In this document: in pieces, positions 38,366 to 48,898 of the stretch
Position numbering within the stretch: position 1 is the first letter of the stretch
Layout: each line of letters begins with the position of its first letter
NCBI GenBank assembly: GCA_023375675.1
Contig: JALQBC010000062.1
Coordinates: 94,919-158,918, forward strand
Origin: Cytospora piceicola
Lineage: Eukaryota; Ascomycota; Sordariomycetes; Diaporthales; Cytosporaceae
Direction of reading: 5' to 3'
Length of the DNA stretch: 64,000 nt
Program-made: the position numbers and the translations under genes
Notes under the pieces: generated by a model
The model's input: the letters and a program-made list of their open reading frames with translations, nothing else
Told to the model about the DNA's origin: nothing
Databases searched by the model: none

Positions 38366-40618
38366 TCAGGTTTGAGGATCTTGCGCTAGCCTATCGTCGA
38401 GAGCCTCCAGCCAGTCGCGTATCTTCAGCAGCCACGTAGCCGACTTGATCCGGGCATTAGTCACCCAGGATGACTGCGACGATTCTGCTCCGGGCTGCTG
38501 CTCCTCATGCTTTTGTTCTTGCTGCTCTTCCTCTTCGTTTTGACCTTCTCCTTTCTTCCTGCGGATATTCCATGCCCACCACTGACTTGCCTCACTGTCT
38601 ATATCCTGTAACCTGTCGACCATCAGCTGCGCGGCCTCGGCAAAGTTCTCCGCGAGGCTCATAAAGGCGGTGTTAGTCCAAACCCGGCGGGTCGCCCACC
38701 CCGAGTCCGAGCCAGGTGCTGCCATTGTTGCTGTGGTAGTATTAGCGCTGGCAGTAAGGCTACGGAACTCGCGGTCTGCCTCCAGCCATGTGTGATGCAC
38801 AATAACCGACGCCGACCGGAGGTCTCGTACGAGCTCTAGCTGTGAGGCAAGGGCGATCACGGCCGAGTCCAAGTCGTGTGGGCTGTCGCTGTGGGGCTCT
38901 TGTGCCCGGGTGTAGGACCAGCAGGGAGCAGACGCCGGCGGCGGATGAACTGATGATGATGATGATGATGATGACGACGACGACGCTGCTACTGCCACCT
39001 CACATGGCACGCGGTGCCTCTTCAGAGTAGCCTTCTCTCTGCCAGCAACAAACGACCGCGCGGCATGGACAATGCCGGCCAGCAGGTCCTCGAGCGTGAC
39101 CAGCGTCCCATGAAGCTCGTCCCAGGCGTTGCGTACACCCCCGGTGCCGTCCGCCCAGGTCTTTCCCATCTCATCCAGCTTGACGCGGAACATCTCTGGC
39201 AGTGGCACCCCATGATCATGGTTGTCGTTGTTGCTGTTGTTATAGTGGCTGCTGCGATCACTGGTGGTGGTGGTGTTGGTGGCGGTGGTGGTGGGAAGTG
39301 TACCACTACTACCACTATTGCAATATGGTAGCCCAAGCTGGTCGTCAGAAGCCTCCCACTGCCACCACATCTCCGAGGCGTCACTGACCAGCCGTGAGAA
39401 CAGCATGAGCGAGGGCCATACCTGGTACATGGCCCACTGTCTGTGCAGCGACGCTGCCCTGGTCAGCAAGCCGTCGCTTATGTCATCTACATCATCAGAC
39501 CAGAAGGATGAGGAGGAGGAGGAGGAGGAGGAGGAGGAGGAGGAGGAAGACGATGAAGAGGATGACGAGGTGGTGACCTCGCTGCAGCTGGCATTGACAT
39601 CCCTCAAGGCGTCCACCACCACACGCTCACGGTCTCGGTCTCTCGATCGGTCAACATCCCCTTCATCCAAAACCGGCGACGTGTTTCCGTATGGCCTGTT
39701 GGCCTCGGAGTACCACTGGTCAAACCACTCTAGGCCGGGCACTGTCGACTGCACCTCGTCGCACACGAGGAGTACCGTCTCCAGCGTGCAGTCCATGAGG
39801 GTGTGGAAAAGCATGGGGTTGTTGTTCCAGTAGTTATCGTCATCATCACCATCATCTCCGCCGCAGATGGGCCCTGAGGAGGTGGTCCGGCTGAAGGCAT
39901 CCGCCTCGTCGTTGTGACTGCGACTGTGACTGTGACTTTGGTCCTGGTCCTGGTCTTGTCCTACTTTTTCTCCTCCCTCCCCTGACAAGGCCGGCTGAGA
40001 ACCACGCCAGGGTGCGAAGGGGTACATTGGCGAGAGGGCGGTGATGGATGCGAACCCTGCAGCCGCACGAGCCAGGTAGCCTGTAATATTCAGGGGCAAG
40101 ACGATGGTGCGCACTGCGGAAGCAGATATGGGAACTGAAGTGGGATTGAGAGTCGTCTGTCCCGCCCGTTGGGCACATGATGATGAGTCCTGTCCATGTC
40201 CCTGCCCATTCTTGGTGATGGTGACGGTGGCGGCGACCAGGAGGACGAGAGTCACCATGAAAAGCCGCAGTAGTGACCACCTACTCCTCCTCCTGACCGC
40301 AAGTTCCTGCTGCTGCTGGATGAACCGGACACGCACCGTCTGATCAGGAGTCCCGTCGTGTGGGTTGCCCACAGACCTTGCCGTCTCCAGAGCTTGCCTG
40401 TCGCCCGCCTGGGCCCTCGCTGGGCGCCATAGATGAATAATGGCATCCCCTTCTACTCCTTCTCCTCCTTCTTCGTCTCCGTCTTCTGCAGTGGCAGACA
40501 AGATGTGATCTGGTGACAGGTACACCTCGATGTCGCGGTTGATGTCTGTCAACGCGGCGGGAATGCGCACAACGGTATAGGCCTGACAGTCTACAACATC
40601 ATTGTTGTTGTTTTCCAT
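38366..40618 (-). CDS. Large single-pass membrane protein (750 aa), unknown family
   Basis: One uninterrupted exon. The start is supported by CCAAACAATGG, a strong fungal start context, after a CA-rich leader with GATCT repeats. Residues 1-108 are acidic and hydrophilic; RRRSR (109-113) precedes one hydrophobic helix at about 114-134 (LLRLFMVTLVLLVAATV). The positive-inside rule places the N-terminus in the cytosol and the large C-terminal part in a lumen or outside the cell. That part has several N-glycosylation sequons (NITG, NTSP, NASC), helical stretches, and long Ser runs encoded by TCC/TCA repeats (near 39,507-39,548 and 38,950-38,990). The C-terminus has a Glu/Gln-rich tract followed by an amphipathic helix. 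It has the same plan as the protein at 59,834: disordered N-terminus, TM, Ser tract, helical C-terminus. No domain family is recognised. Confidence 0.75.
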   Translation of the reverse strand: MENNNNDVVDCQAYTVVRIPAALTDINRDIEVYLSPDHILSATAEDGDEEGGEGVEGDAIIHLWRPARAQAGDRQALETARSVGNPHDGTPDQTVRVRFIQQQQELAVRRRSRWSLLRLFMVTLVLLVAATVTITKNGQGHGQDSSSCAQRAGQTTLNPTSVPISASAVRTIVLPLNITGYLARAAAGFASITALSPMYPFAPWRGSQPALSGEGGEKVGQDQDQDQSHSHSRSHNDEADAFSRTTSSGPICGGDDGDDDDNYWNNNPMLFHTLMDCTLETVLLVCDEVQSTVPGLEWFDQWYSEANRPYGNTSPVLDEGDVDRSRDRDRERVVVDALRDVNASCSEVTTSSSSSSSSSSSSSSSSSSSSSFWSDDVDDISDGLLTRAASLHRQWAMYQVWPSLMLFSRLVSDASEMWWQWEASDDQLGLPYCNSGSSGTLPTTTATNTTTTSDRSSHYNNSNNDNHDHGVPLPEMFRVKLDEMGKTWADGTGGVRNAWDELHGTLVTLEDLLAGIVHAARSFVAGREKATLKRHRVPCEVAVAASSSSSSSSSSSVHPPPASAPCWSYTRAQEPHSDSPHDLDSAVIALASQLELVRDLRSASVIVHHTWLEADREFRSLTASANTTTATMAAPGSDSGWATRRVWTNTAFMSLAENFAEAAQLMVDRLQDIDSEASQWWAWNIRRKKGEGQNEEEEQQEQKHEEQQPGAESSQSSWVTNARIKSATWLLKIRDWLEALDDRLAQDPQT

Positions 40619-41700
40619 TGTTTGGTTGATCTGATCTGATCTGATCTGTTTTGGTGGTGTGTATTGTGTGCTCTGTTGTCGGCTGTGAGATCCGTTCAGC
40701 TCATATCAAACAAACAAAGGAACGAGTGAGCGAGCTCGGAAGCGAACGAACCAACCTACGAACGAACGAATCAACGAACGAACGAGCCAGCGAACAAGAA
40801 AAAAAAGGGGGGGGGGGTGGTGGGAGAAAGTGAAGAGGTGCATGTATTTCTGCCTCCAAGTAATGTACTTGTAGCCTCTTTGGAATTAAAATTCCTGTAA
40901 AAGCGGTCATCAAAATTTAATCTTTGCAATTGACTGAGTTGTCGCTCACCGGGTCAAATCATGCAAGTACTTATGATACATCTAGGGTATACATAATTAC
41001 ATGTAGGCTTGTCCGGATGCGGAAAAATACTGACGGGACAATGCAGCGGGAAGAAGTTCGTATTGAACGTGGAGAAAGATAAAAGAAACATTACGAAGAA
41101 TACGTGGCTTCCCTTGTTTAGCAAGTGCCATATCTCCCTTTCATCAGCTATACCTATTCAAGTACTACTTACATGGTGAAGAAGCCAGTTGGTTTCTATA
41201 TACCCGTAGGTACCAGCAGATGCATATTTCCTATCCAGGTAATTATCTTTGTAAATTGTCTGTAATTATATTATAATCAGGAAAACCCCTCCTCTCTGTT
41301 TCTTGCCCACTGCCTGCCTTCGTGCCTGTGGCTCTCAGCCATGTTCCTCTCAACAAACAAACACACAAACACACGAACACGCACACAAATACGCACACAC
41401 AAATCAGTTGACACACATGCGCGCGCGGTGTTTTCTCTTTTTCTTCATTACTCAACAGACTCATGTGGTGGATCTCACAGTTCAAAATACCCATCTGCCT
41501 GCCACTGCCTGCCACTGCCATCACCTATGCCTTTTCTATTTGTTGTATGAGACGTGGCTGAAAACCTCAAGTCTCTTTCTCTCTTTCTCTCATTCTCCCT
41601 CGCCCAGAGCCAACACGCACGAGACGAAAACACGAACGAACGGTCGAATACCTTTTTTTTGCGCTGGGAACCTCGGGCCTCAACATTTGTTTGTTTGGGG
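40619..41700. promoter_or_regulatory. Divergent intergenic region
   Basis: About 1.1 kb between two divergent genes, so it should hold both promoters. It contains GATCT repeats next to the minus-strand start, an AACG-type tetranucleotide tract (40,735-40,800), an A6 then G10 run (40,799-40,816), CACA tracts (41,355-41,410) and a CTCTTTCTCTCTTTCTC pyrimidine tract (41,570-41,600) ahead of the plus-strand start. No specific binding site is assigned. Confidence 0.5.
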
Positions 41701-43248
41701 ATGATGGCGCGCAGGAACAACAACAAGAACAATAACAAGAAGGAGAAGAGGACGGACAACCCGCGGGCTGGCCGGCGCTCATCAATCTCGTCACAAGGCT
41801 CCAACGTCTCGTACGTCTCTGTCGAGTCAAGTGGTGAGGTCGAGAAATCATTTCGCATCGAGCAGGACGCGGACCAGCGTTCCCAATGGCATACCGGTAC
41901 TCAACATTGGCCACCCCAGGGCACGATCCAGCAACACGAGGTAATACACGATGAAGCCTCGAGCCCAGCCATAAACACGAGCATAAACACACTTGGACCG
42001 TTGGTACGGGCAGGTGCCCTCACACAACAGCAGGTCAACGACTTCGCGAGGGCTACCGGCCGCGTGCCATCATCATCACCTCTCACATTCCCCATCCGCG
42101 ACAACAACACGGGGCGGCCTCTGGGAGGCGTCTGGCTCGAGCCTACCACGGAAGGATACCAGCTGGCGCAGAGGATGACCGGAAACCCGGGCAACAACAG
42201 CAACGACATCAACAACTACCACGCTCACAACAATAATATGCTTGGACGGGGGCTGCCGGTTGGACTGGGCGCATCCGCTGGGTCAGAGAAGGTCAAGTAC
42301 TCCAAACATAGACGAACACGGGTTCACCATCGCCGCGAGCCCACACCACAAGCTCTCATGTTGTACAGCAATAACAAGAACAACAACAATGAGAACGAGG
42401 AGAAGAACGAGACGAACATCGCAAAGGCGACCAACAACAACCAAAAGAACAACGACGACCATACCCCAACCACTTCCAGACGACAGCCGAAGACGCCTAG
42501 GACTCCATCGACGCCCAAGACTCCATCTACGAACCGCGGCAGGGACAACAGGGACAGTGGCTATGGTTATGGCCGTGGTCGTGGCCGTGGACCTTCTCCT
42601 GTCGGCAGACAGTACCAGAGGCAGAGCCGCAGCGCGAATGAACGGCAGTTCAGGATCGATGAAGAGGAAGATGAGGTGGAACTGGAGGATGACGACGATA
42701 GCGAAGTGGAGAACACGACCAGCCAGGCAGACCATCAGGCGGATGGAAGCTGGCAGCCGCGTGTTGGTGATGACCGTGGCGGTGATGGTAGTGAAGATGA
42801 AGAGAAAGAGGAAGAGGAAGAGGAAGACGAAGACGAAGAGGAAGAGCAAGAGAAAGATGAGGCAGCACTTGACCCGGCGGCCCACCGCGAGTGCCTCCTC
42901 GATACCATGGTCGCCATAACCGACTCGCTGATGGCGGCGCATCAGGACCTGAAGGCACTGGAGGTGGGCTCTGGGCGCCACAGCGAGGAGAACCACGGCC
43001 ACCACTCGGACGCGCGGCAGCTTGAGATGCGGCGCGCCGCACTCAACCGCCGCCTGTCGAGGGTAGCCCTCATCCTGTTGCATAGGATCAACGAGCCGCG
43101 GCTGGAACTGATGCCAAATGCCCGCCGGGACGCCTACAACGGCGCCATTGACCGGCTGTACAACATCTGTCATACCTTTGGGGAGGCGAGGTGGAACGAC
43201 GCTGGTGACAACTTTCAGAGTCTGTCTGTATCTCTGATGCCTGTGTAG
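41701..43248 (+). CDS. Disordered acidic/basic protein (515 aa), unknown family
   Basis: A single exon. Tandem ATGs at 41,701 and 41,704 follow a C/T-rich leader; the frame is open further upstream but has no ATG there. Asn/Lys-rich segments lie at 4-20 and 224-251 and a basic cluster KHRRTRVHHRR at 202-212. A TPKTPST-type Thr-Pro-Lys stretch at 262-277 and an RG-rich motif GYGYGRGRGRG at 287-297 follow. A very acidic tract is at 319-387. A predicted helical C-terminus (about 389-492) contains regular Leu/Arg heptads. Basic, RG and acidic segments together suggest a nuclear or RNA/chromatin-associated protein, which is inference from composition only. It is divergent from the membrane-protein gene on its left and is followed within 100 bp by the gypsy remnant. 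Confidence 0.7.
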   Translation: MMARRNNNKNNNKKEKRTDNPRAGRRSSISSQGSNVSYVSVESSGEVEKSFRIEQDADQRSQWHTGTQHWPPQGTIQQHEVIHDEASSPAINTSINTLGPLVRAGALTQQQVNDFARATGRVPSSSPLTFPIRDNNTGRPLGGVWLEPTTEGYQLAQRMTGNPGNNSNDINNYHAHNNNMLGRGLPVGLGASAGSEKVKYSKHRRTRVHHRREPTPQALMLYSNNKNNNNENEEKNETNIAKATNNNQKNNDDHTPTTSRRQPKTPRTPSTPKTPSTNRGRDNRDSGYGYGRGRGRGPSPVGRQYQRQSRSANERQFRIDEEEDEVELEDDDDSEVENTTSQADHQADGSWQPRVGDDRGGDGSEDEEKEEEEEEDEDEEEEQEKDEAALDPAAHRECLLDTMVAITDSLMAAHQDLKALEVGSGRHSEENHGHHSDARQLEMRRAALNRRLSRVALILLHRINEPRLELMPNARRDAYNGAIDRLYNICHTFGEARWNDAGDNFQSLSVSLMPV

Positions 43249-43343
43249 TTGCTTAATGGCTCTTGACTCTAGCATTCAAACTTCTTCTTCTTCATCATTG
43301 ATATTCTCATCATTGTCATCACCAACGGGATATATTCTGTGAA

Positions 43344-44560
43344 TTACACGCATGACTGACTGGTCTTCATGTCGACCTTGGCTGGGAACTTGTCCTCATC
43401 CTCAAATAGATGCGCCAAATCGTAGGCCTCAACCAGATCCGAACTGTGCTTGAGCTGCGTCAAGTATTTCCGTCGATCGTGACATGAGCTCAAGCCCTTC
43501 CATTGTAGTCTTCGTCTGAAGAGAGCGTGGGTTTTTAATCGGACCCGGCTCCGGCAGCTGGCTATCAAAGGCGTCGTCGTCAGCCTTGTATTTGGTCTCA
43601 AATCTGGATGCTCACCACTAGATGAATCAACCTGAACGTCGGCATCTCGATCGCCTGTCTCTAACTAAGTGAGTCTAGTTAGGCCATAGGCCCATGGTGA
43701 CACCTGTCGGACGACCTTGAAAGGCCCTTCTCAAAAATGTTTGCGTTGCCCGATCCTCGGCTCACGGAACGTGCAAAAGTCTCTAAGCTTTGCCCATGCG
43801 AAGCCACAGTTTATCGTGGACCTCAAATTCCTCCTGGCGATGCTTGTATTTTCCATGACCTCGAAGCAAAAGTGTACTCTTCAAAATCTTGCAGGTAATA
43901 GGAATTAACGCGTTGTATGATCTGAGACCACCTGATATGAGATTGCATGTGGGGGCACGATGGGCGGTTCCAGAATGATATCGAGGGAATTGGGTTGCAT
44001 AGGTTCTGTGGGGGCCTGGTTAGGATGTCAATTCTGCGACGGGCTCAACGTTGTCCTTCTTCTGGGCGTCACACTGGTAACAGCCTCGAGGGTATGGTTC
44101 CTCTAGTTGTCACCTTCCTCGGAAGTGACCGCCTTGGATTGTCACTATCATTTGTCCCTGTCCAATGTGTTGCCTTTTTCGTGAGCATCGCGCAGAAATT
44201 GGTTTGTTCAAATGAGCGGACACGACCAAAATCTCTACGCCATTTTCGTCACGGTTTTATAGCAGCTGTTCCTGTAACAGAGCCGGGTGGCCGGGCTTTG
44301 AAGCAGAGACGACGTCTCGGTTGCGGCTCGAGGTCGCCGGGCGATGACCTGAGCTAGGCGTAGTGCGAAGGTCAGTAATGATCCGTGGCGTAGATTTTGA
44401 CGATATGATAGTACTCGATAAAGCATTGTCGCTTGTCGGGCGACATCTGGGCTTCGGCCAGACAAAATGGTGAGATTCGAAAGATCAGGTGCCTGAGTTG
44501 GGATATTGTCCATCAAAGTGTCCCAAGGCGGCTGGTCCAAGATTGGTTCCGAGCCTCTTC
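43344..44560 (-). pseudogene. gypsy integrase and chromodomain remnant
   Basis: Integrase inserts the cDNA copy into the genome, and the chromodomain steers it to modified chromatin. Visible pieces are CYQCDAQKKDN near 44,060, resembling the second half of the HHCC zinc site; KFEVHDKLWLRMGKA near 43,793-43,836, the usual integrase C-terminal strand; EKGPFKVVRQVSPWAYGL near 43,684-43,733, the GPF/Y module; and LQWKGLSSCHDR with LTQLKHSSDLVEAYDL in 43,344-43,601, a chromodomain. The pieces lie in different frames with stops between them, so no functional product is expected. Confidence 0.75.
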
Positions 44561-44599
44561 GTCAGCCTGAGCGGCTAAACAGGACAGGCCATCAAACAT

Positions 44600-45800
44600 G
44601 AGGTGGCCTGTCAGATGATGGACAGAAAGGTTGTCCTTAGGCGACCCAGATCCTGCTCAGAAGGGCCATATTTCATATCAGCCTTCGAGATACAACGGCC
44701 GAGGAAAGTCACAGAGAGGCCTTGGCACGGCTGCCAATCGTGGCCGTCCTTGAGCTGGAAGGCCATGGCGCTCGAGACGGCCATGGATCTGGAGGAGGTA
44801 TATTTGTCCTGAGGGTTCTTGTGATCGACACGAGGGTCGTACCAGATGAATGTCTGTAGGTGATCAGAACCTTAAGCTTCCTTGCTGTAGGCTCATGATG
44901 GCCACGGCGGACATATGCCGTCCGCTTATCCCTGTTCCTGGCCTAAATTTGTCCCAGTCTTCGATCATATGCCAGTAAGACGACCTTGCGAGCGTGAAGG
45001 GGTTCGGAAATATGGGATTGATAGGGAATCATAGCTTGAGTGCTGAGGAAACCCGTGGCGCCCAGATAGGTCTCTCCGAGGGCTGTGGAGCGGAGTTCGG
45101 AATGACCAATTTCCAGAAGCGGAGGTCTCTGTATGCTCCTTGATGGTTGTCTGTCCAGAATGTGCTTTCATCAATATAAAAGCCGAGAAGTTCCCCAGAG
45201 GGGGAGCCGACATGGGTTTTCATAGGCGGCAAAGAGATGCTACACTGATCAAACAGGTCCGAAAGCCATGTTCAAATGAATGAAAAGGCTCGGATCATAT
45301 CACGATAAGCATGAAGGAGCCGTTCATTGAAGCGTTGAGCGTGCATGCGTGCGCCGGCGAGTTGCGAAAGCCGACCAAGGCGACCCGGGACTGCCCAAGG
45401 CCACCATGATGAGCCATCGTGGATGAAGCCATCTGAATAATCAGGATGGCTGGACACGGAAGGGATGGAAAGAAGAGAATTGTGGCATCAATGACCGTAA
45501 TATATTTCTTGCCTCGAAACGATACAATGATGCCACTCTGCAACGGCAAAAGGGGTAGGTAGTCATGTTATCAGGGAGACAGCCAGACGACATGTTCAGT
45601 AGGCAAATTTCAGCAATCACACGACGCTTTTTTTGAGCGTGAAATTTCCTCCAGAAGAGAGACAAAACAAAAAGGGACAGAAAAGGGGCACATGAGACGT
45701 CCACGAAACTGAAACAATTGCCTTCTGAAGACCATCATGGACCTGGCCAACAAACCTCTTGTCTCGGCGTGCCAATGGGTATCGAGGTCGATTGAGCTTG
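44600..45800 (-). pseudogene. gypsy reverse transcriptase and RNase H remnant
   Basis: KKYITVIDATILFF (about 45,470-45,515) and VALVGFRNSPAHA match the palm region of Ty3/gypsy reverse transcriptase. DMIRAFSFI precedes the expected YxDD site, but the sequence jumps to DLFDQCSIS, so the catalytic Asp pair appears to be deleted. LLGFYIDESTFWTDN (45,130-45,190) matches the thumb region. KDGHDWQPC with LSVTF and KYGPSEQDL (44,660-44,770) fits the RNase H domain. Frameshifts and stops occur throughout, for example after RVSSALKL. Confidence 0.75.
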
Positions 45801-45897
45801 GCCTTCTGCCACCCATCCAGCAGGGAGACCTTGATCACCTGATTCTCTAGCATCTCCGGAGGACCCTTTTGATCCCACACTGAGGGCTCAATGTCAC

Positions 45898-46550
45898 CTA
45901 GGTACGCAGTTTCGGCCAGACCTGTGCCTTGAATGGCGGCGACAGACTGCGTGAAGAAAGGAGGTCGGTGTCATTGGTTTCGTTCACGGTCAAAAAGAGG
46001 TATGGACTCATTTCCCTTGCCGACCTTCCGGAAGTGATACTGTAGGTTCGAATGAGACGGTGTGACCATCTGTCGTCAGGGGGGTTGAAGACATAGACAG
46101 CCACAGGCACCATTCCACCAAGAGCGGTGGTTATGGACAAAGCCTTGACAACACCAGAAGACGTTCCCATGAAGTAAGCGGCGTCTTCACACTCGTGAAG
46201 GGATCCCAGGCGCACACTCTTGGGCACCTTGACAAGGGCATCTGTGGCGCTGGGGAAAAGAACAAGGTAAGTAGTATCAGAGTAAACAAGACCGTTCAAC
46301 GTCAAAGGTCAAGTGGCCATGAGCACAAAAGGAATGACGACCCCTTGGAAGGTCAACAGACCGAGCAGCCAATCTGGACGTCGCTCCCAGTTGCATATCG
46401 TAGGCAGCGGTTGCCGTCGTCTTCCTCACAACAGGCTGTAAGGTCTTCTTCCTCACGTGGAAGGAAACTTGAAACTTGCCAGCATCAGGGCAGGTGGATG
46501 GAGTCATCTTCATGGTGGATGTGGGCTGTTCTGGCATGAAGCCATCCATC
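45898..46550 (-). pseudogene. gypsy protease-region remnant
   Basis: The interval between the Gag-like part and the reverse transcriptase is where the aspartic protease belongs. The longest open piece (45,898-46,305, 135 aa) reads GLVYSDTTYLVLFPSATDALV... and has no clear DSG triad. The assignment rests on position within the element. Confidence 0.45.
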
Positions 46551-46709
46551 GCCGAGGGGAGCCACCGTGATGCCCCTTACCCTCGGAATCAGACTTGCCG
46601 TTGTAGACCCTACGATCGCGACCATCACGATCATCACCAGGAACGGTCGCGGTCTCGCCCGGTCGTCGCGGAGGAGGAATATCGTAAACATTTGGCAGTC
46701 GCTACGGCC

Positions 46710-46955
46710 AAAGGTGCAAAGGTGCAAAGGTGCAAAGGTGCAAAGGTGCAAAGGTGCAAAGGTGCAAAGGTGCAAAGGTGCAAAGGTGCAAAGGTGCAAA
46801 GGTGCAAAGGTGCAAAGGTGCAGAGGTGCAGAGGTGCAGAGGTGCAAAGGTGCAGAGGTGCAAAGGTGCAGAGGTGCAAAGGTACAGAGGTACGAGGTAC
46901 AGAGGTGCAGAGGTGTAAAGGTGCAGAGGTGCAGAGGTGTAAAGGTGCAGAGGTG
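46710..46955. repeat. AAAGGTGC 8-bp minisatellite
   Basis: About 30 units of AAAGGTGC. The left half is perfect and the right half varies to AGAGGTGC, AAAGGTAC and GTAAAGGTGC. Three units make 24 bases, so several frames remain open as KVQRCKGA-type repeats. These frames are not genes. Confidence 0.95.
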
Positions 46956-46969
46956 CAGTAGAGGTACAG

Positions 46970-47580
46970 AAATATATCGAAGAAGTACATCGGAACTCAT
47001 GTCGTTTTCAATCACGGTCAGCACGGTCTCGGCCACAGTTACGATCTCGAATATGAGGCTCGTATTTGTTGGGAGCAACAAAGCCAGAAGGGCATATCAA
47101 CTTAGCTGGTGTGACAGGCGATAGCCTCTCCATCGCTCTCGTCCCGACGTCGTGGGAATCATCATCAGTCTTGCCAACAGGGCGTTGACGGTCGATTATG
47201 AGGGTCTCGAGGGGCGTTTGTCGCGCAATTGAAAGCGCATATCACAGGACTCGTGCGTCGTTCATCGTGGCGGTTGCCACTGATCAAAGGTTCCCTGCTA
47301 CCATTGTTAATGAGACCTCTGTCAAAACCCTCGAGGTTCGGGCTCAAGGCGCCGCCGCCTCGATCGGCTGAGTTGTTGGATCTGACATCTGGAGTGTCCG
47401 ATCATGGGCGACCGGCACTGGGTGAGATATGACATGAGACTTGAAGCTGTAAGACCTCGCACGGTTAGCGGCCACTCTCAGAGCTGGCTGTCGGCTTTCC
47501 ATTTGCTGCAATGAATCTATCGCGGCTTCAGCATCGTGCGCCCGTCTCTCAGTCGAGGTAATGCTCTTTGCATTGTTTGC
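46970..47580 (-). pseudogene. gypsy Gag-like remnant
   Basis: The minus strand carries broken frames with charged helical composition (for example LRAQANNAKSITSTERRAHD near 47,540 and ESRQPALRVAANRAR). Their position at the 5' side of the element suits Gag. No zinc knuckle is readable, and the minisatellite lies between this part and the protease region. Confidence 0.4.
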
Positions 47581-47650
47581 TTGGAGGGGAGTGACAACTG
47601 AACAAGCCCTGGTCCAAAATCCTTCTCATCCATCCACCCAACCAGTCTCA

Positions 47651-48898
47651 CTAGTCGTTGGCGTCCATGACACCATCAGGCATGGTTTCGTCCCCGTCCC
47701 AGTCCTCAGCTAGCCAACGCTCGCGCATCCATGTCGGGTACACGAGAAGCCACGTGTTCTGGTCGCGCCGGATCAGGCCAGTGGTCAGGAGACTCGTGAT
47801 CTTGTTCTTGAGGGCGCGCAATATGCGGTGACGTGTCACAAGGATGAAGTTTGGGTCATCAAACTCGCAGTTGATATCACGGAGGAGAGGTGTGACCTGT
47901 AGTATTTGTAGGTTGTGCCTGTTAGACCCAGAGAGACATTAAAGGGTAGTATGTGTAAAAGAAAAGTGAGTGCGAAGGGAGGGAGACAGGAGAGCAGAGG
48001 AGAGGAGACAAGAAGATTCCCAACTGACTGCTTCCTTTCCTCTCTCGACCTTTGCCCGTCTTCCGTATCTGCACTTACATCCACGGTCTCACACTCTGAC
48101 ATCTGCAGTCTGTTTCTCACGATATGCCGAACGAAGGCCTTGCGCGCACCAGGACACCACGGAATGTGTAGCTTGCTCCCTCCCGGGCCGAGATACATCT
48201 GGAGTGGCCGTCCCTCGATACGCTATTATCAGTAGCGAGATGACATGTCAGCTCAGCTCGTCTCGGAGTTCGGCTCATGCGATGACTCTCAGTAATCATA
48301 TATGTGTGTGTATATGCGTTGTGACATATCAAAAACTGTGCGACCCCGATGAAATAATCATATATATGAATCGAAGAAGGACAAGAGGGGGACCTGGTGA
48401 TGAATTATGATGATGATGAAGATGATGGAGAAGGACAGGACACAAAGCAAACGAACAAGCGACTCACATTCACAGAGTTGGTGCCAAAACACATGACGTT
48501 CTCGAGTATATCAACACTATGAGCAGGTGGATCAAACGTCCCAACTTGATAATCGGGGATGTCAGGCGGGAAATACGGAGATTGGAGGCTCAAGAATGAT
48601 CCAGGAGAGGATGGATGGAAATTGATCCATCTGATTATCATCGGCATCATCATGAAGGTCAAGCAGAAGAATGGATTATGACAGACCAACAAGAACAAAC
48701 GAGACTGACTGTGACTTACTGACAGACTGACAAACGGAACAGCCGTCGATCAATCACTTGGCGGGCCGGATGAATGGATAGATAGATAGAGTCTTCACAT
48801 AATGAGTGAAGTCTCAAAGGCAGTCTGGGGGAGAATGCCTGACGTGCCTGACGTGCCTGACGCTGGGAGCAGGCCTCCTTCTGTCGCCGTGCGTGCAT
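47651..48898 (-). CDS. Hypothetical protein, four exons (243 aa)
   Basis: The gene is not recognised. My model on the minus strand has exon 1 48,898-48,720, exon 2 48,630-48,468, exon 3 48,222-48,079 and exon 4 47,896-47,651. Donors are GTAAGT, GTGAGT and GTAAGT; acceptors end TCAG, TAG and ACAG; introns are 89, 245 and 182 bp. Phases agree at every junction (the first splits a Gln codon, the others fall between codons) and the frame ends in TAG. Exons 2-4 look like a folded domain: PYFPPDIPDYQVGTFDPPA, MYLGPGGSKLHIPWCPG, RKAFVRHIVRNRLQ, PNFILVTRHRILRALKNKIT. The acidic end is AEDWDGDETMPDGVMDAND. Exon 1 contains a 9-bp repeat coding ARQARQA, so the true start is uncertain. The gene lies next to the gypsy remnant and is divergent from the next gene. 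Confidence 0.65.

Larger units (their letters stand above)
43340..47580 (-). mobile_element. Degenerate Ty3/gypsy chromovirus
   Basis: On the minus strand, fragments appear in the canonical Ty3/gypsy order from right to left: Gag-like, protease region, reverse transcriptase, RNase H, integrase and C-terminal chromodomain. Each is broken by stops and frame changes. I found no long terminal repeats at either edge, so both LTRs are lost or the ends lie outside recognisable sequence. GC content is like that of the neighbouring genes, so decay occurred without heavy RIP. An 8-bp minisatellite has expanded between the Gag and protease parts. The edges given are approximate. Confidence 0.75.

Noticed and set aside
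39022..40280. Antisense open frames inside the 750-aa gene
   Set aside because: They are shadows produced by triplet repeats and GC content; the long minus-strand frame has the good start context and a TM segment.
41554..41700. N-terminal extension of the 41,701 gene and of the 33,330 gene (from 33,207)
   Set aside because: These stretches are C/T-rich leader sequence giving Ser/Leu runs. The 41,554 extension lacks an ATG, and the 33,207 ATG is in poorer context than 33,330.
46476..47124. Cys/Lys repeat proteins on both strands across 46.5-47.1 kb
   Set aside because: They result from the 8-bp minisatellite; the surrounding sequence is the broken gypsy element.
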